DNA from: an uncultured Duncaniella sp.
GTDB taxonomy: Bacteria; Bacteroidota; Bacteroidia; Bacteroidales; Muribaculaceae
Assembly (NCBI GenBank): GCA_910578615.1
Contig: CAJTRI010000023.1
Span: 1-29,821 of the forward strand
Length of the DNA stretch: 29,821 nucleotides
Direction: 5' to 3'
Shown here: positions 14,812 to 23,714 of the stretch, one piece after another
Numbering within the stretch: the stretch's first letter is position 1
Layout: the number at the start of each line of letters is the position of its first letter
Made by a program: the position numbers and the translations under genes
The notes under the pieces: model-generated
What the model saw: the letters and a program-made list of their open reading frames with translations, nothing else
Told to the model about the DNA's origin: nothing
Database searches by the model: none

Positions 14812-15944
14812 GTTATATTATTGATTATTCGTGCGATATCTGCGGCATCGCTGACCGAGGTGCCTGCCGCTATGGGAAGGCTGACTATTTCGTCTGCAAG
14901 CTGTTCTGTCATGGGAAGTGCGGGGTGGGAGAGTGATGCATAGCATGGTTGTAAGTGTGGCGGTGTGGCATAATGTATGTCTGTTGCCACACCATGACCG
15001 GCAAGCTGTCTGACAAAGAAGTCTCTCTTTCCGTCAAGGATTCGGATTACATATTGATGCCACACATTGTCTGTTACGGCCTGAGACATCAGTGGTGTTA
15101 CAATCCTTGGGTTGGTTATGGTTCGAGAGTAGGCGAGGGCTCGTTCAAATCTGTCGGCGTTCTCATCATCGGTATGCGGTAGCTTTACCATTAGGAATGC
15201 TGCCTGCAAGGGGTCGAGTCGGCAGTTATATCCACGATATATATTGTGGTATCTGCGGTCTGAACCATAGTTGGCAAGTGCACGGACGGTTTTGGCGAGT
15301 TCCGGGTCATGTGTTGTGACGGCTCCGGCATCGCCGAGCGCACCTATATTCTTGGTCGGATAGAAACTGAACGCTGCCGCATGGCCGAGGCTTCCTGTCT
15401 GGCGGGTGCCATATAGTCCGGGGTGAGTGGCGCGTCCACCTATGCCTTGTGCGTTGTCCTCTATGATTTTCAGGCCGTGTCTTGTCGCTATGTCCGCTAT
15501 GGTTTTGTCCCATGCCGTACGGCCATAGAGATGGACTGCCATAATGGCCCGGGTACGAGTGGTGACAGCCTTCTCTATAAGAGCTGAGTCAATATTCATG
15601 GTGTGGATGTCGGCATCGACGGGTATTGGTATAAGTCCGGCATCAGATATTGCAAGAAAAGAGGCCACATAAGTATTGGCAGGGACTATTACTTCATCCC
15701 CCGGACGCATTATACCGAGTTCGATATATCCTTTCAGAATAAGCCTTAGGGCATCAAGTCCGTTGCTAACACCTACCACATAAGGTACCTCTGTCATCTC
15801 GCCGAGCATCTTCTCGAAACTGTCTACCTCTGTGCCGCCGACAAACCGCCCGCTGTCGATTACGCGCACTGCCGCCTTGACAAGCTCCTCGCGGTAAGGC
15901 TCGTTGACCTTGCCAAGGTCAAGAAACGGATAATTGTCAGTCAT
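14805..15944 (-). CDS. DegT/DnrJ/EryC1/StrS-family sugar aminotransferase (FdtB-like)
   Basis: A PLP-dependent aminotransferase that converts a nucleotide-linked 3-keto-6-deoxy sugar to the 3-amino sugar for surface polysaccharide. I take the start as M-T-D-N-Y-P-F-L-D-L at 15944, because it overlaps the upstream cupin stop by eight bases (ATGACTGA); the longer frame to 15989 runs inside the cupin gene. In the 379 residues the PLP lysine is Lys198 in S-F-Y-P-T-K-N-I-G-A-L-G-D-A-G-A, and Asp163 (I-E-D-N-A-Q) should contact the pyridine nitrogen. Pairing with a FdtA-like isomerase points to dTDP-3-amino-3,6-dideoxyhexose (Fuc3N or Qui3N type) synthesis. No RmlA/RmlB genes are in the window. Confidence 0.9.
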   Translation of the reverse strand: MTDNYPFLDLGKVNEPYREELVKAAVRVIDSGRFVGGTEVDSFEKMLGEMTEVPYVVGVSNGLDALRLILKGYIELGIMRPGDEVIVPANTYVASFLAISDAGLIPIPVDADIHTMNIDSALIEKAVTTRTRAIMAVHLYGRTAWDKTIADIATRHGLKIIEDNAQGIGGRATHPGLYGTRQTGSLGHAAAFSFYPTKNIGALGDAGAVTTHDPELAKTVRALANYGSDRRYHNIYRGYNCRLDPLQAAFLMVKLPHTDDENADRFERALAYSRTITNPRIVTPLMSQAVTDNVWHQYVIRILDGKRDFFVRQLAGHGVATDIHYATPPHLQPCYASLSHPALPMTEQLADEIVSLPIAAGTSVSDAADIARIINNITW

Positions 15945-16353
15945 TTTTCTTGGAAGCGATGCGTTTGAACTCTTCATAATCCCTGACATAATCCTCTTCC
16001 GAATAAGGAATGGAGGTCAGAACCATACAAACACTTCCAGAAGCGAAGTTGTCGAGTGTCCTCCAATAACCCGGAGGGATGTATAGCCCTTCGTAAGGTC
16101 TATTGAGCGTGTATGTGTTCCAGGTGTCACCATCGTAAAGATTTACGTTGAAGCTGCCGCCGGTGGCTATTACAAGTTCTTCGGCTACGTGGTGTGAGTG
16201 GCCGCCTCTCGACTCTCCTGCCGGCACGTCATAAGTCCAATAGGCTCTTGCTATGTGGAACGGGACTTGGTCGAAATCCTGGACAAATGTGAGGTTGCCG
16301 CGAGGGTCATATATGCGTGGGAGGGTGATTATACCCGGTTTTTTCCAATCCAT
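15937..16353 (-). CDS. dTDP-4-oxo-6-deoxyglucose 3,4-ketoisomerase, FdtA/QdtA/WxcM-like cupin
   Basis: A 138-residue single-domain cupin. The conserved block S-R-G-G-H-S-H-H-V-A-E-E-L (49-60, His52, His54 and His55) and Y-I-P-P-G-Y-W-R (about 91-98) are typical of the sugar 3,4-ketoisomerases FdtA and QdtA. These move the keto group from C4 to C3 of dTDP-4-keto-6-deoxyglucose before transamination. The next gene is the matching aminotransferase, with an eight-base overlap, which makes the assignment strong; which epimer is made cannot be told by eye. It is the first gene of the operon, with a good promoter 29 bases upstream of its ATG. Confidence 0.88.
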   Translation of the reverse strand: MDWKKPGIITLPRIYDPRGNLTFVQDFDQVPFHIARAYWTYDVPAGESRGGHSHHVAEELVIATGGSFNVNLYDGDTWNTYTLNRPYEGLYIPPGYWRTLDNFASGSVCMVLTSIPYSEEDYVRDYEEFKRIASKKND

Positions 16354-16381
16354 AGTATATCATTATGTATAACATAAGATG

Positions 16382-16413
16382 CAAATTTAATATTTTCTTG
16401 GAGGCGGGCCAAT
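16382..16413 (-). promoter_or_regulatory. Bacteroidota-type promoter of the fdtA-mnmE operon
   Basis: On the minus strand TAAATTTG (16382-16389) matches the -7 consensus TAnnTTTG exactly. ATTG (16410-16413) lies 20 bases upstream as the -33 box. It places the start of transcription about 20 bases before the cupin ATG at 16353. Confidence 0.7.
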
Positions 16414-16424
16414 AGAGGATGTGA

Positions 16425-16438
16425 TTTTTCATGAAAAA
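16425..16438. promoter_or_regulatory. 14-base perfect palindrome in the fdtA-fusA2 intergenic region
   Basis: TTTTTCATGAAAAA is a perfect palindrome lying between the divergent cupin operon and the EF-G paralogue, about 57-70 bases upstream of the weak -7-like box of the latter. Its place suits an operator or activator site, but no regulator can be named from the sequence. Confidence 0.35.
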
Positions 16439-16494
16439 ATACGGATATGTTGTAAAACACATTGTCAAAAGTGCCGATATTGAAAAATAATTAC

Positions 16495-16501
16495 TACTTT
16501 G
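16495..16501 (+). promoter_or_regulatory. Weak -7-like box before the EF-G paralogue
   Basis: TACTTTG, followed by C, resembles the -7 element but has one base fewer than TAnnTTTG, and there is no TTTG at the right distance upstream. A poor core promoter would fit a gene that needs an activator. It is 68 bases before the ATG. Confidence 0.3.
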
Positions 16502-16568
16502 CGAACGCTTTATTACCGATAAGGCATCTTCTTACTTTTATTAATACCAAGATCCCCTCATTAGGAAT

Positions 16569-18728
16569 ATGAAAGTCTATCAAACCAACGAAATCAAAAA
16601 CATAGCCCTGCTCGGAAGCAAAGGCTCGGGAAAAACCACACTCGCTGAAGCTATGCTCTACGAGTGTGGAGTGATAAAACGCCGTGGTACCATCGATGGC
16701 AAGAACACCGTGTCTGACTCCTTCCCGGTTGAGAAAGAATATGGCTATTCGGTTTTCTCGACTGTCTTCTATGCCGAGTTTCTCAACAAGAAGCTCAATG
16801 TGATTGACTGCCCCGGTGCAGACGACTTCGTGGGCAACGCCATCACGGCTTTGAACGTGACTGATACAGGCGTGATCCTCATAAACTCGCAGTATGGTGT
16901 AGAAGTGGGTACACAAAATATATTCCGCACCACCCAGAGTCTCAAAAAGCCTGTCATATTCGCTCTCAACCAGCTTGACGGTGACAAGGCTGACTATGAG
17001 AACGTCATGGAACAAATGCGCGAGCATTTCGGCAACAGGATTGTGGCAATACAATACCCGATTCAGTGTGGTGCCGGTTTCAACGCTATGATTGACGTGC
17101 TTCTCATGAAGAAATATTCATGGGGGCCTGACGGCGGGGTACCTGTCATAGAGGATATCCCTGCGGAGGAAATGGATCGGGCCATGGAACTTCACAAGGC
17201 CCTTGTCGAGGCGGCAGCCGAGAATGACGAGACGTTGATGGAGAAATTCTTCGAAGAGGAACATCTGACCGAGGACGAGATGCGTGAGGGCATACGTAAA
17301 GGCCTGATAGCACGTTCTATCTATCCTGTGTTCTGCGTCAGCGCCGCAAAGGACATGGGTGTGCGCCGCATGATGGAATTCCTCGGCAATGTCGTTCCGT
17401 TTGTAGAGGAGATGCCCGCGCCGATGACCACTGAGGGGATCGAGGTGAAACCTGACAGCAACGGCCCGTTATCACTATACTTCTTTAAAACAACAGTAGA
17501 ACCGCATATCGGTGAAGTCAGCTATTTCAAGGTGATGTCTGGAACACTTACACCGGGTGTTGACCTTGAAAATGTTACACGAGGCAGTCGCGAACGCATC
17601 GCTCAGCTATATTGCGTATGCGGCAACATCAAGACCCAGGTTGATCGTCTGAACGCGGGAGATATAGGCGCTACTGTCAAATTGAAAGATGTCCGTACAG
17701 GAAACACTCTTGACGTCAAGGACTGCGAATGGCAGTTTGATTTCATCCGCTTCCCTGAACCGAAGTATCGTCGTGCCATCCGTCCTGTCACAGAAAGCGA
17801 CTCGGAGAAGCTGATGGGCATTCTCACGCGTATGCATGAAGAGGATCCCACATGGGTGATAGAGCAGAGCAAGGAACTGAAACAGGTAATTCTGTCAGGT
17901 CAGGGAGAATTTCACCTCCGCACACTCAAATGGCGTGTTGAGAACAATGACAAACTTCCCATTGTGTTCGACGAACCGCGTATTCCATATCGTGAGACCA
18001 TCACCAAGGCTGCGCGTGCCGACTACCGTCATAAGAAGCAGAGCGGTGGAGCCGGACAGTTTGGAGAGGTACATCTGATTATCGAGCCTTATACTGAGGG
18101 TATGCCTGCCCCCGATACATATAAATTTGGCAACCAGGAGTTCAAGATGAGTGTTCGTGACACTCAGGAGATACCTCTCTCTTGGGGTGGCAAGCTCGTT
18201 GTCCACAACTGTATAGTGGGAGGCGCTATTGACTCACGCTTCATACCGGCTATCGTCAAAGGCCTCATGGATCGCATGGAACAAGGGCCTCTGACCGGCA
18301 GTTATGCACGGGATGTGCGTGTCTGCATATATGACGGCAAGATGCATCCGGTGGACTCTAATGAGATCTCTTTCCGTCTGGCCGGTCGCAATGCATTCTC
18401 AGAGGCATTCCGCAATGCCAATCCCAAGGTGCTTGAACCTATATATGATGTAGAGGTTATGGTGCCCGGTGACGTCATGGGAGATGTGATGAGCGACCTC
18501 CAAGGACGTCGGGCCATCATCATGGGCATGGAGAGTGATAACGGATTTGAGAAAATCATAGCAAAGGTGCCCTTGAAAGAGATGGGTTCCTATTCCACGG
18601 CTCTTTCCTCAATCACAGGAGGTCGCTCGGCTTTCACAATGAAGTTCTCATCTTATGAGCTCGTTCCATCCGATGTACAGGAGAAACTCTTGAAAGACTA
18701 TGCCGAAAAGGCTCAAGCAGAGGAGTAA
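16569..18728 (+). CDS. fusA2: EF-G paralogue of the Bacteroides FusA2 (EF-G2) type
   Basis: A 719-residue translation elongation factor G homologue with all domains, from G domain to C-terminal E-x-V-P end. It is not canonical EF-G. The P-loop is G-S-K-G-S-G-K-T (16-23) instead of A-H-I-D-A-G-K-T; switch II is D-C-P-G-A-D-D-F (80-87) instead of D-T-P-G-H-V-D-F, so the catalytic histidine is Ala84; G4 is N-Q-L-D (134-137) instead of N-K-x-D. These match the Bacteroides EF-G2 group, reported to support translocation without GTP hydrolysis and to be induced by the regulator Cur during carbon starvation (established for B. thetaiotaomicron). AGGA six bases before ATG 16569 supports the start. Transcribed alone, with a terminator after it. 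Confidence 0.9.
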   Translation: MKVYQTNEIKNIALLGSKGSGKTTLAEAMLYECGVIKRRGTIDGKNTVSDSFPVEKEYGYSVFSTVFYAEFLNKKLNVIDCPGADDFVGNAITALNVTDTGVILINSQYGVEVGTQNIFRTTQSLKKPVIFALNQLDGDKADYENVMEQMREHFGNRIVAIQYPIQCGAGFNAMIDVLLMKKYSWGPDGGVPVIEDIPAEEMDRAMELHKALVEAAAENDETLMEKFFEEEHLTEDEMREGIRKGLIARSIYPVFCVSAAKDMGVRRMMEFLGNVVPFVEEMPAPMTTEGIEVKPDSNGPLSLYFFKTTVEPHIGEVSYFKVMSGTLTPGVDLENVTRGSRERIAQLYCVCGNIKTQVDRLNAGDIGATVKLKDVRTGNTLDVKDCEWQFDFIRFPEPKYRRAIRPVTESDSEKLMGILTRMHEEDPTWVIEQSKELKQVILSGQGEFHLRTLKWRVENNDKLPIVFDEPRIPYRETITKAARADYRHKKQSGGAGQFGEVHLIIEPYTEGMPAPDTYKFGNQEFKMSVRDTQEIPLSWGGKLVVHNCIVGGAIDSRFIPAIVKGLMDRMEQGPLTGSYARDVRVCIYDGKMHPVDSNEISFRLAGRNAFSEAFRNANPKVLEPIYDVEVMVPGDVMGDVMSDLQGRRAIIMGMESDNGFEKIIAKVPLKEMGSYSTALSSITGGRSAFTMKFSSYELVPSDVQEKLLKDYAEKAQAEE

Positions 18729-18756
18729 GACTGAATAATCACAGATAACAAATAAC

Positions 18757-18789
18757 AGCGCCGTGAAGCAACAGTTGTTTCACGGCGCT
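18757..18789. terminator. Bidirectional terminator between the EF-G paralogue and the TolC-like gene
   Basis: AGCGCCGTGAA (18757-18767) and TTCACGGCGCT (18779-18789) form an 11-pair perfect stem with an 11-base loop. It is followed by AAATATTTTG on the plus strand and by a T/A-rich stretch on the other. It lies between two convergent genes. Confidence 0.8.
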
Positions 18790-18809
18790 AAATATTTTGT
18801 GATTTATGT

Positions 18810-20108
18810 CTACTTGTTGTAGAATGACAGGATTTTATGGCGCAGGATCATCTCATATCTGGCCTGAACCTGCTGGGAAAGGGTGGTGATGTAGGTGGAT
18901 CGTGTCTGTTCCCATTCGGTGGCATTGGCTTTTCCGAAAGTGTATTTCTCGGTCATCGCGTCCAACGCGACTTTCGCGGCTTTTACCGCAGTCTGCGAAG
19001 CCTGATACTTTTTTTCAGCGCCTACTGCCTGACTGTGAGCCTGACGGATGGTTTTGAGAAGGTCGTTCTCGCGACGGTCGAGTTCAAGTTCGGCTGAGAG
19101 ACGCTGGGTTTCAGCCTGACGGACGTTGTTGCGCGTCTGAAAAGCGTCAAATATAGGGACTGAAAGAGAGAATCCGATAGTCTTGGCAAAATTATCCCTC
19201 ATCTGCCGTCCGAACGGAGCGTTATTCATTCCAGAAAGGGTGTAGTAATTGCTGGATAATCCGGCATTGAAATATATGCGGGGGAAATAACCTGTTTTGG
19301 CCACAGAGACTGAATGGGCGGCAAGACCTATATCGGCTTTTGCAGCGAGTATTGAACTGTTCGTAGCGAGCGCGTTCTCATACACGCTGTGTGCTGGCGG
19401 GATATTGAGTGGTTCGGATTCATCAACCGGGAGGATGTCGAATCCGTCGATATCATCGAGTTCGAGAGCCCGTGCGAGATCCACCATTGCCAGCTCGTAA
19501 TCATTTCTGGCATTCACGAGACTTACCTCGTTGCTTGCCACTTGTGATTTGGCTTGAAGAACGTCTGCCTCAGGCACCTTTCCGGCTTCAAGAAGTACCT
19601 CCTGTCGTTCGAGCTGTGTGTTGGATAGCCGTAGTTCCTCCTCGGCCACAGATACAAGCTCACGGTTGTACAAAGCCTGCAAGTAATAGGCCATGACGCC
19701 GAGAGTGACCTCGTCTCGGACTGCGTCCACACGAAGATCAAGCGATGTTATGGCGGCTTTGGCCTGTCTGAGCTGTCTTAATGCGCCAAGACCTTGGAAA
19801 ATCGGAAGAGACAACTGTACGTTCCATCCGAACGACGAGGTGTTTCGGTTTGCATATGTGTTGTCTGATGTCAGACCTCGGCCGAAGTCCCAGTTCTGGG
19901 CCGCCCCGGCGTTGAGTGTGGGCAGGAATCGGTCTTTTGCCTCTATTACGGAGAGATCTCCTTTGTATCGTTCGAGCAGCGCTGCACGCACATCCACGTT
20001 GTGACTGACAGCATAGTTTATGCAGCTGTCAAGGCTCCAAGTCTCAGCCGAAGCTCCGAGAAAAGTTCCTATTACCGAGATTGCTGTTAATGTATGTGGA
20101 AACTTCAT
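18810..20108 (-). CDS. TolC-family outer membrane efflux protein
   Basis: The 432-residue protein has a signal peptide (M-K-F-P-H-T-L-T then a hydrophobic stretch to A-S-A-E) and the two repeated TolC halves, each with long coiled-coil helices and a membrane strand block. The first half begins W-S-L-D-S-C-I-N-Y-A and has S-L-P-I-F-Q-G; the second has S-V-P-I-F-D-A. Both are the typical TolC 'LxxPIF' repeat. It forms the outer-membrane channel for the inner-membrane transporter encoded directly upstream, and its start is 15 bases after the adaptor gene's stop. It is the last gene of the operon, and the terminator at 18757-18789 follows. Confidence 0.92.
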   Translation of the reverse strand: MKFPHTLTAISVIGTFLGASAETWSLDSCINYAVSHNVDVRAALLERYKGDLSVIEAKDRFLPTLNAGAAQNWDFGRGLTSDNTYANRNTSSFGWNVQLSLPIFQGLGALRQLRQAKAAITSLDLRVDAVRDEVTLGVMAYYLQALYNRELVSVAEEELRLSNTQLERQEVLLEAGKVPEADVLQAKSQVASNEVSLVNARNDYELAMVDLARALELDDIDGFDILPVDESEPLNIPPAHSVYENALATNSSILAAKADIGLAAHSVSVAKTGYFPRIYFNAGLSSNYYTLSGMNNAPFGRQMRDNFAKTIGFSLSVPIFDAFQTRNNVRQAETQRLSAELELDRRENDLLKTIRQAHSQAVGAEKKYQASQTAVKAAKVALDAMTEKYTFGKANATEWEQTRSTYITTLSQQVQARYEMILRHKILSFYNK

Positions 20109-20123
20109 ATTCTGGGTATCGTA

Positions 20124-21221
20124 TTATTTTTTAACAGCCACACCACGGAGTTTCGTCTCGGCGGATATGCCGTCGTTGACCTGTATGTTTATTCCGTCCG
20201 ATGTGCCTGTGGTTATAGCGGTTCGATCAAATTTCTGGCCCTTTACGGAATCGGTCAGAACATATACATACGTACTGTCACCGGCCCATTCGATTACGCT
20301 TTCCGGGATAGTCAGAACATTTGAAACCTTGCTTAACGATACGGTGGCGTTCGCGCTGTATCCGGCACGGAGTCTGCGTCCTTCTGGAACAGTTATGGCG
20401 GCTTTGATTTCAAATGTGTTAGCCCCGTTGGTCTCTATCCCTTTTGGCGCGATATTTTCAATCACGGCGTTTAGCCTCAGGTCTGGCAACGCGCCGATTG
20501 CTATATCCATAGGCTGGCCGACTGAAAGAAGCCCGACCTCTGTCTCGTCAACCTTGCCTTTAAAGATAAGGTTGTTCATGTCGGCAACAGTGGCAACAGT
20601 GGTTCCGTCATTCATTGTGTTGGCTTGGATTACAGACGAGCCTACTTTTACAGGTACATCCAGAACCAGACCCGTGATTGTGGCGCGCACCAATGTGTTG
20701 CTTTCTTTTGCATTGGTCTTGGATACGCCTTCCTTGACTATCGAGTAGGCGTCTTGTGCGGCAGATAGCTCTGCTTTGGCGTGGGCAAGTGTGGTGGCAG
20801 ATGTCTCATGTTCCTCACGACTGATAACTTTTTTGTCGAGCAGCATGGTGTTGCGTTCGTGTTTAGCCTCGGCATCGGCAAGAGATATGCGTGCTGTCTC
20901 TATTCGTGACATTGCTTGCGAGAGTGACCCTTCGTCAGGTATAATCTTTATACGGGCCACCACGTCTCCCTCGTTCACCATATCTCCGGCCTCTACATTT
21001 ATTTCAGAGATAATGCCGGATACCTGTGGCTTTATCTCTATTTCGTCCCGTGGTTCTATCTTCCCGGTCAGGACGGTTGTTTTCTCAATATCTCTGATTG
21101 TCGGGCATACAGTCTCATATGTAACTTCCTTTGGACGTGAATTGATGTATAGATAGATGAATGTTCCTATAAATATGGCTATTATCACCACCCATAGCGA
21201 GATTTTTACGAATTTGTTCAT
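20124..21221 (-). CDS. MacA/HlyD-type periplasmic adaptor (membrane fusion protein)
   Basis: The 365-residue protein has an N-terminal membrane anchor (about 7-28). A biotinyl-lipoyl-like half follows (I-K-P-Q-V-S-G-I-I-S-E-I-N-V and G-D-M-V-N-E-G-D), then a coiled-coil hairpin (about 95-165) with alternating Glu, Ala and Lys, the second lipoyl half (R-A-T-I-T-G-L-V-L-D-V-P-V-K-V-G), a beta-barrel and a membrane-proximal domain. It links the MacB-type permeases to the TolC-like channel. It starts 34 bases after the second permease gene and is followed after 15 bases by the outer-membrane factor. Substrate unknown. Confidence 0.92.
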   Translation of the reverse strand: MNKFVKISLWVVIIAIFIGTFIYLYINSRPKEVTYETVCPTIRDIEKTTVLTGKIEPRDEIEIKPQVSGIISEINVEAGDMVNEGDVVARIKIIPDEGSLSQAMSRIETARISLADAEAKHERNTMLLDKKVISREEHETSATTLAHAKAELSAAQDAYSIVKEGVSKTNAKESNTLVRATITGLVLDVPVKVGSSVIQANTMNDGTTVATVADMNNLIFKGKVDETEVGLLSVGQPMDIAIGALPDLRLNAVIENIAPKGIETNGANTFEIKAAITVPEGRRLRAGYSANATVSLSKVSNVLTIPESVIEWAGDSTYVYVLTDSVKGQKFDRTAITTGTSDGINIQVNDGISAETKLRGVAVKK

Positions 21222-21255
21222 TGTATATTTCTTATTTTAAAGTCTTAAAAGGTCG

Positions 21256-22488
21256 TTATTTGTCATTAAGAGCCTCGACAGGTTTTATTTTCATGGCTTT
21301 GACGGCCGGGATGATTCCGGCTGCCGTGCCGAGTAAGAGAAATGTCATCAATATTTCCACGGACTGAGAGAATGTGAGTTGGAATTTTACAGGTTTTGTC
21401 ATCATCTCTGCGCCACCGAGTATGAAGGCGGCAAGTACGATGCCGGCTATGCCTGCAATTGTGGTAAGAACCATGCTCTCTGAAAGAATCTGGATTATTA
21501 TATCGCGTGGTTTCGCTCCGATGGCACGTCGTATGCCTATCTCATGGGTGCGTTCGCGGACAATGATCCACATTATATTGCCGACACCGATTACACCCGA
21601 CAGAAGTGTGCCGACACCGACAAATATCGCCAGAAGGCTTATGCCGAGAAAAATATTGTCAACCATTTTGAATTGTTCGGATACGTCGAAGTAGAAAATA
21701 GCTCCCCGGTCATCAGGTGCGATTGGATGATTGTTTGATATGAGACGTCTTACAATTGGTTCGAAATCCCGTGGGGCATAACCGCTTTTAAGTGTCATCA
21801 TGAAGTTGTGAACCTTGTCACCGAGGTTGTAGCTCTGACGCATGGAGTTCGACGGGATGAAGACAGACTCGTCCATGCTGGCCCCGATATTGATAACAGA
21901 TGTCTGGCCTACCACGCCTATCACTTTATAATAGATACCGTTTATGTCGATTTCCTTGCCAACGGCCTTGTCGGAACCAAACAGCTCCTTGGCAACCTCT
22001 TTGCCGATGACGCACACCTTGCGGAGATTGGCATCATCGGCTTCGTTGATGAAACGCCCTTCAAAAATTATAGGTTCAAAGATTCGGTCATAACGGCTTT
22101 CAACTCCTGTCAGCTGGGCATTCTTTTTCTTCTGTCCATACATTACATTAGCCCACTGGAAGATGATGGCTGACGAATTTTCGATCTGAGGGATGGCCCG
22201 CCGTATATTGGTAACATCCTGCGTATTCAGTTCCACCCTCATTCCTTTGTTGAAACCGGCATGGCTTTTGGTTGTACGCTGAGGGAAGATTACGGCCACA
22301 TTTGTTGCAAAACCCTCGAAATTACGCCTCATAAAGTGTTTCAGGCCTTCTGAGCCTCCGATAAGCAGTGCGAGTATGGCAGTACCCCAGAAGATTCCGA
22401 ATGCCGTCATAAACGTCCTTGTCTTGTTTTGTGCAAGTGTGGCGCCTATCTCTCGCCAGTTTTCTATGTCAAAGATGGGATTCTTCAT
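21256..22488 (-). CDS. MacB-like ABC transporter permease (second)
   Basis: A 410-residue permease of the FtsX/MacB type: one N-terminal membrane helix (about 26-44), a large periplasmic MacB_PCD domain (about 45-275), then three membrane helices (about 280-400) containing the coupling-loop signature R-E-R-T-H-E-I-G-I-R-R-A-I-G-A. It has no ATPase domain of its own, so it relies on the separate ATPase. The paralogous permease lies five bases upstream; the two probably form a heterodimer. The C-terminal V-E-A-L-N-D-K is typical of the family. Confidence 0.92.
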   Translation of the reverse strand: MKNPIFDIENWREIGATLAQNKTRTFMTAFGIFWGTAILALLIGGSEGLKHFMRRNFEGFATNVAVIFPQRTTKSHAGFNKGMRVELNTQDVTNIRRAIPQIENSSAIIFQWANVMYGQKKKNAQLTGVESRYDRIFEPIIFEGRFINEADDANLRKVCVIGKEVAKELFGSDKAVGKEIDINGIYYKVIGVVGQTSVINIGASMDESVFIPSNSMRQSYNLGDKVHNFMMTLKSGYAPRDFEPIVRRLISNNHPIAPDDRGAIFYFDVSEQFKMVDNIFLGISLLAIFVGVGTLLSGVIGVGNIMWIIVRERTHEIGIRRAIGAKPRDIIIQILSESMVLTTIAGIAGIVLAAFILGGAEMMTKPVKFQLTFSQSVEILMTFLLLGTAAGIIPAVKAMKIKPVEALNDK

Positions 22489-22493
22489 ATGGT

Positions 22494-23714
22494 TTATTCG
22501 TCTCGCAAGGCCTCTACGGGTTTTATTTTCAGGGATTTCAAGGCCGGAAAAAGACCGGCTGCTGCCCCGGCTATAATTAGAACCACCGTTACCTGCATTG
22601 CCACGGATATATCAATGGCGGCATTCTTCATGAAAGTCCAGTCTTCTTTTTCAGCAATGGAATTTATAAGACCGGCCACGAGTAGTCCTGCGACTATCCC
22701 GATATAACCGAAAATCGTGGTAATGGCCACGCTTTCTACTATTATCTGTTTCAAAATGCTGAGCGGGCGGGCGCCGATGGCCCGTCGGACACCTATCTCA
22801 TGGGTGCGCTCACGTACGGAGACAAACATGATATTGCTGACTCCTACGATGCCTGACAGCATAGTGAGAAGTCCTATGACCCATACGGCGATAAATATAG
22901 CGTTCATTGCCAAGGAGGTGGTAAGATGTTGGTTGAAACGGTTCCATATCCATACGGCGCTGTCGTCAGTCGGATCGAAACGGTGTGCACGTCCGAGTGT
23001 GGTTCGAAAACCTGTCTCTGCGTTCTCTCCGTCAGCGAGGGTCTTGACATTTTTCAGCCCCACCTCGATGCGGTTTACCCTGTCCGTTCCTCCTGCCATA
23101 TTGCGGGCTGTGGTGTAGGGTATATAACATTCTTTGTTCCATTCATGTTCATATATACCCACGACTGTGAATGATAGAGGCCCTACCTTTATCTGCTGGC
23201 CCAACGGGTCTTTGTCATAAAGGATTTCAGCATTTTCTTTATTAATCACTATCACTTTCCGAGCTGATTTAAGGTCAGAGTCGTTTATAAAACGCCCTGA
23301 GACCAGCTTGCCTCCCTCAGAGTGCAGCTGTGACGGAAATACCCCGACATAACCGTCAGTTAGGTAGTCTTTCTGTGTGGAGATTGTGGTAGAGTCGCTT
23401 TTGACCCTCGCTGATACCGAGGATATCACGTTGCCGTTTTTTGATTCCAGCATTGCGAGATCCCGGTCTCGCAGGTTGATTTTGCGGTTGTCTGACAGAC
23501 CGTCATAAGGTTTGTGCGCCCAGCCACCGGATATTGTCATGGATTCATAATCACGCTGTGCGAACATTGCCTCCATTCCGTTGACGAGGCCTTGTGACAC
23601 GCTCAGAAGCACGATAAGAAGGAATATGCCCCATGATACGGCAAATCCTGTCAGTGCTGTGCGCAGCTTGTTGTGGCTCAGTGTTGCGAGTATCTCGTTG
23701 AAAAGGTCTGTCAT
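22494..23714 (-). CDS. MacB-like ABC transporter permease (first)
   Basis: The 406-residue partner of the next permease, with the same layout: N-terminal helix (about 21-40), periplasmic MacB_PCD domain, then three helices with R-E-R-T-H-E-I-G-V-R-R-A-I-G-A and the ending V-E-A-L-R-D-E. Its ATG overlaps the stop of the ATPase gene by one base (TGATG), which favours equal synthesis. Together with the ATPase, adaptor and TolC-like channel it makes a complete tripartite exporter of the MacAB-TolC class, used for peptides, lipids or antimicrobials in other bacteria; the cargo here is unknown. Confidence 0.92.
   Translation of the reverse strand: MTDLFNEILATLSHNKLRTALTGFAVSWGIFLLIVLLSVSQGLVNGMEAMFAQRDYESMTISGGWAHKPYDGLSDNRKINLRDRDLAMLESKNGNVISSVSARVKSDSTTISTQKDYLTDGYVGVFPSQLHSEGGKLVSGRFINDSDLKSARKVIVINKENAEILYDKDPLGQQIKVGPLSFTVVGIYEHEWNKECYIPYTTARNMAGGTDRVNRIEVGLKNVKTLADGENAETGFRTTLGRAHRFDPTDDSAVWIWNRFNQHLTTSLAMNAIFIAVWVIGLLTMLSGIVGVSNIMFVSVRERTHEIGVRRAIGARPLSILKQIIVESVAITTIFGYIGIVAGLLVAGLINSIAEKEDWTFMKNAAIDISVAMQVTVVLIIAGAAAGLFPALKSLKIKPVEALRDE

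Noticed and set aside
16494..17054. Minus-strand frame of 186 codons in the EF-G paralogue
   Set aside because: It lies opposite a clear EF-G coding frame, has no promoter, and its composition follows the antisense of the P-loop region.
20020..20748. Plus-strand frame of 242 codons opposite the adaptor gene
   Set aside because: The minus strand encodes a complete membrane fusion protein with all domains in operon context; the plus frame is its shadow.
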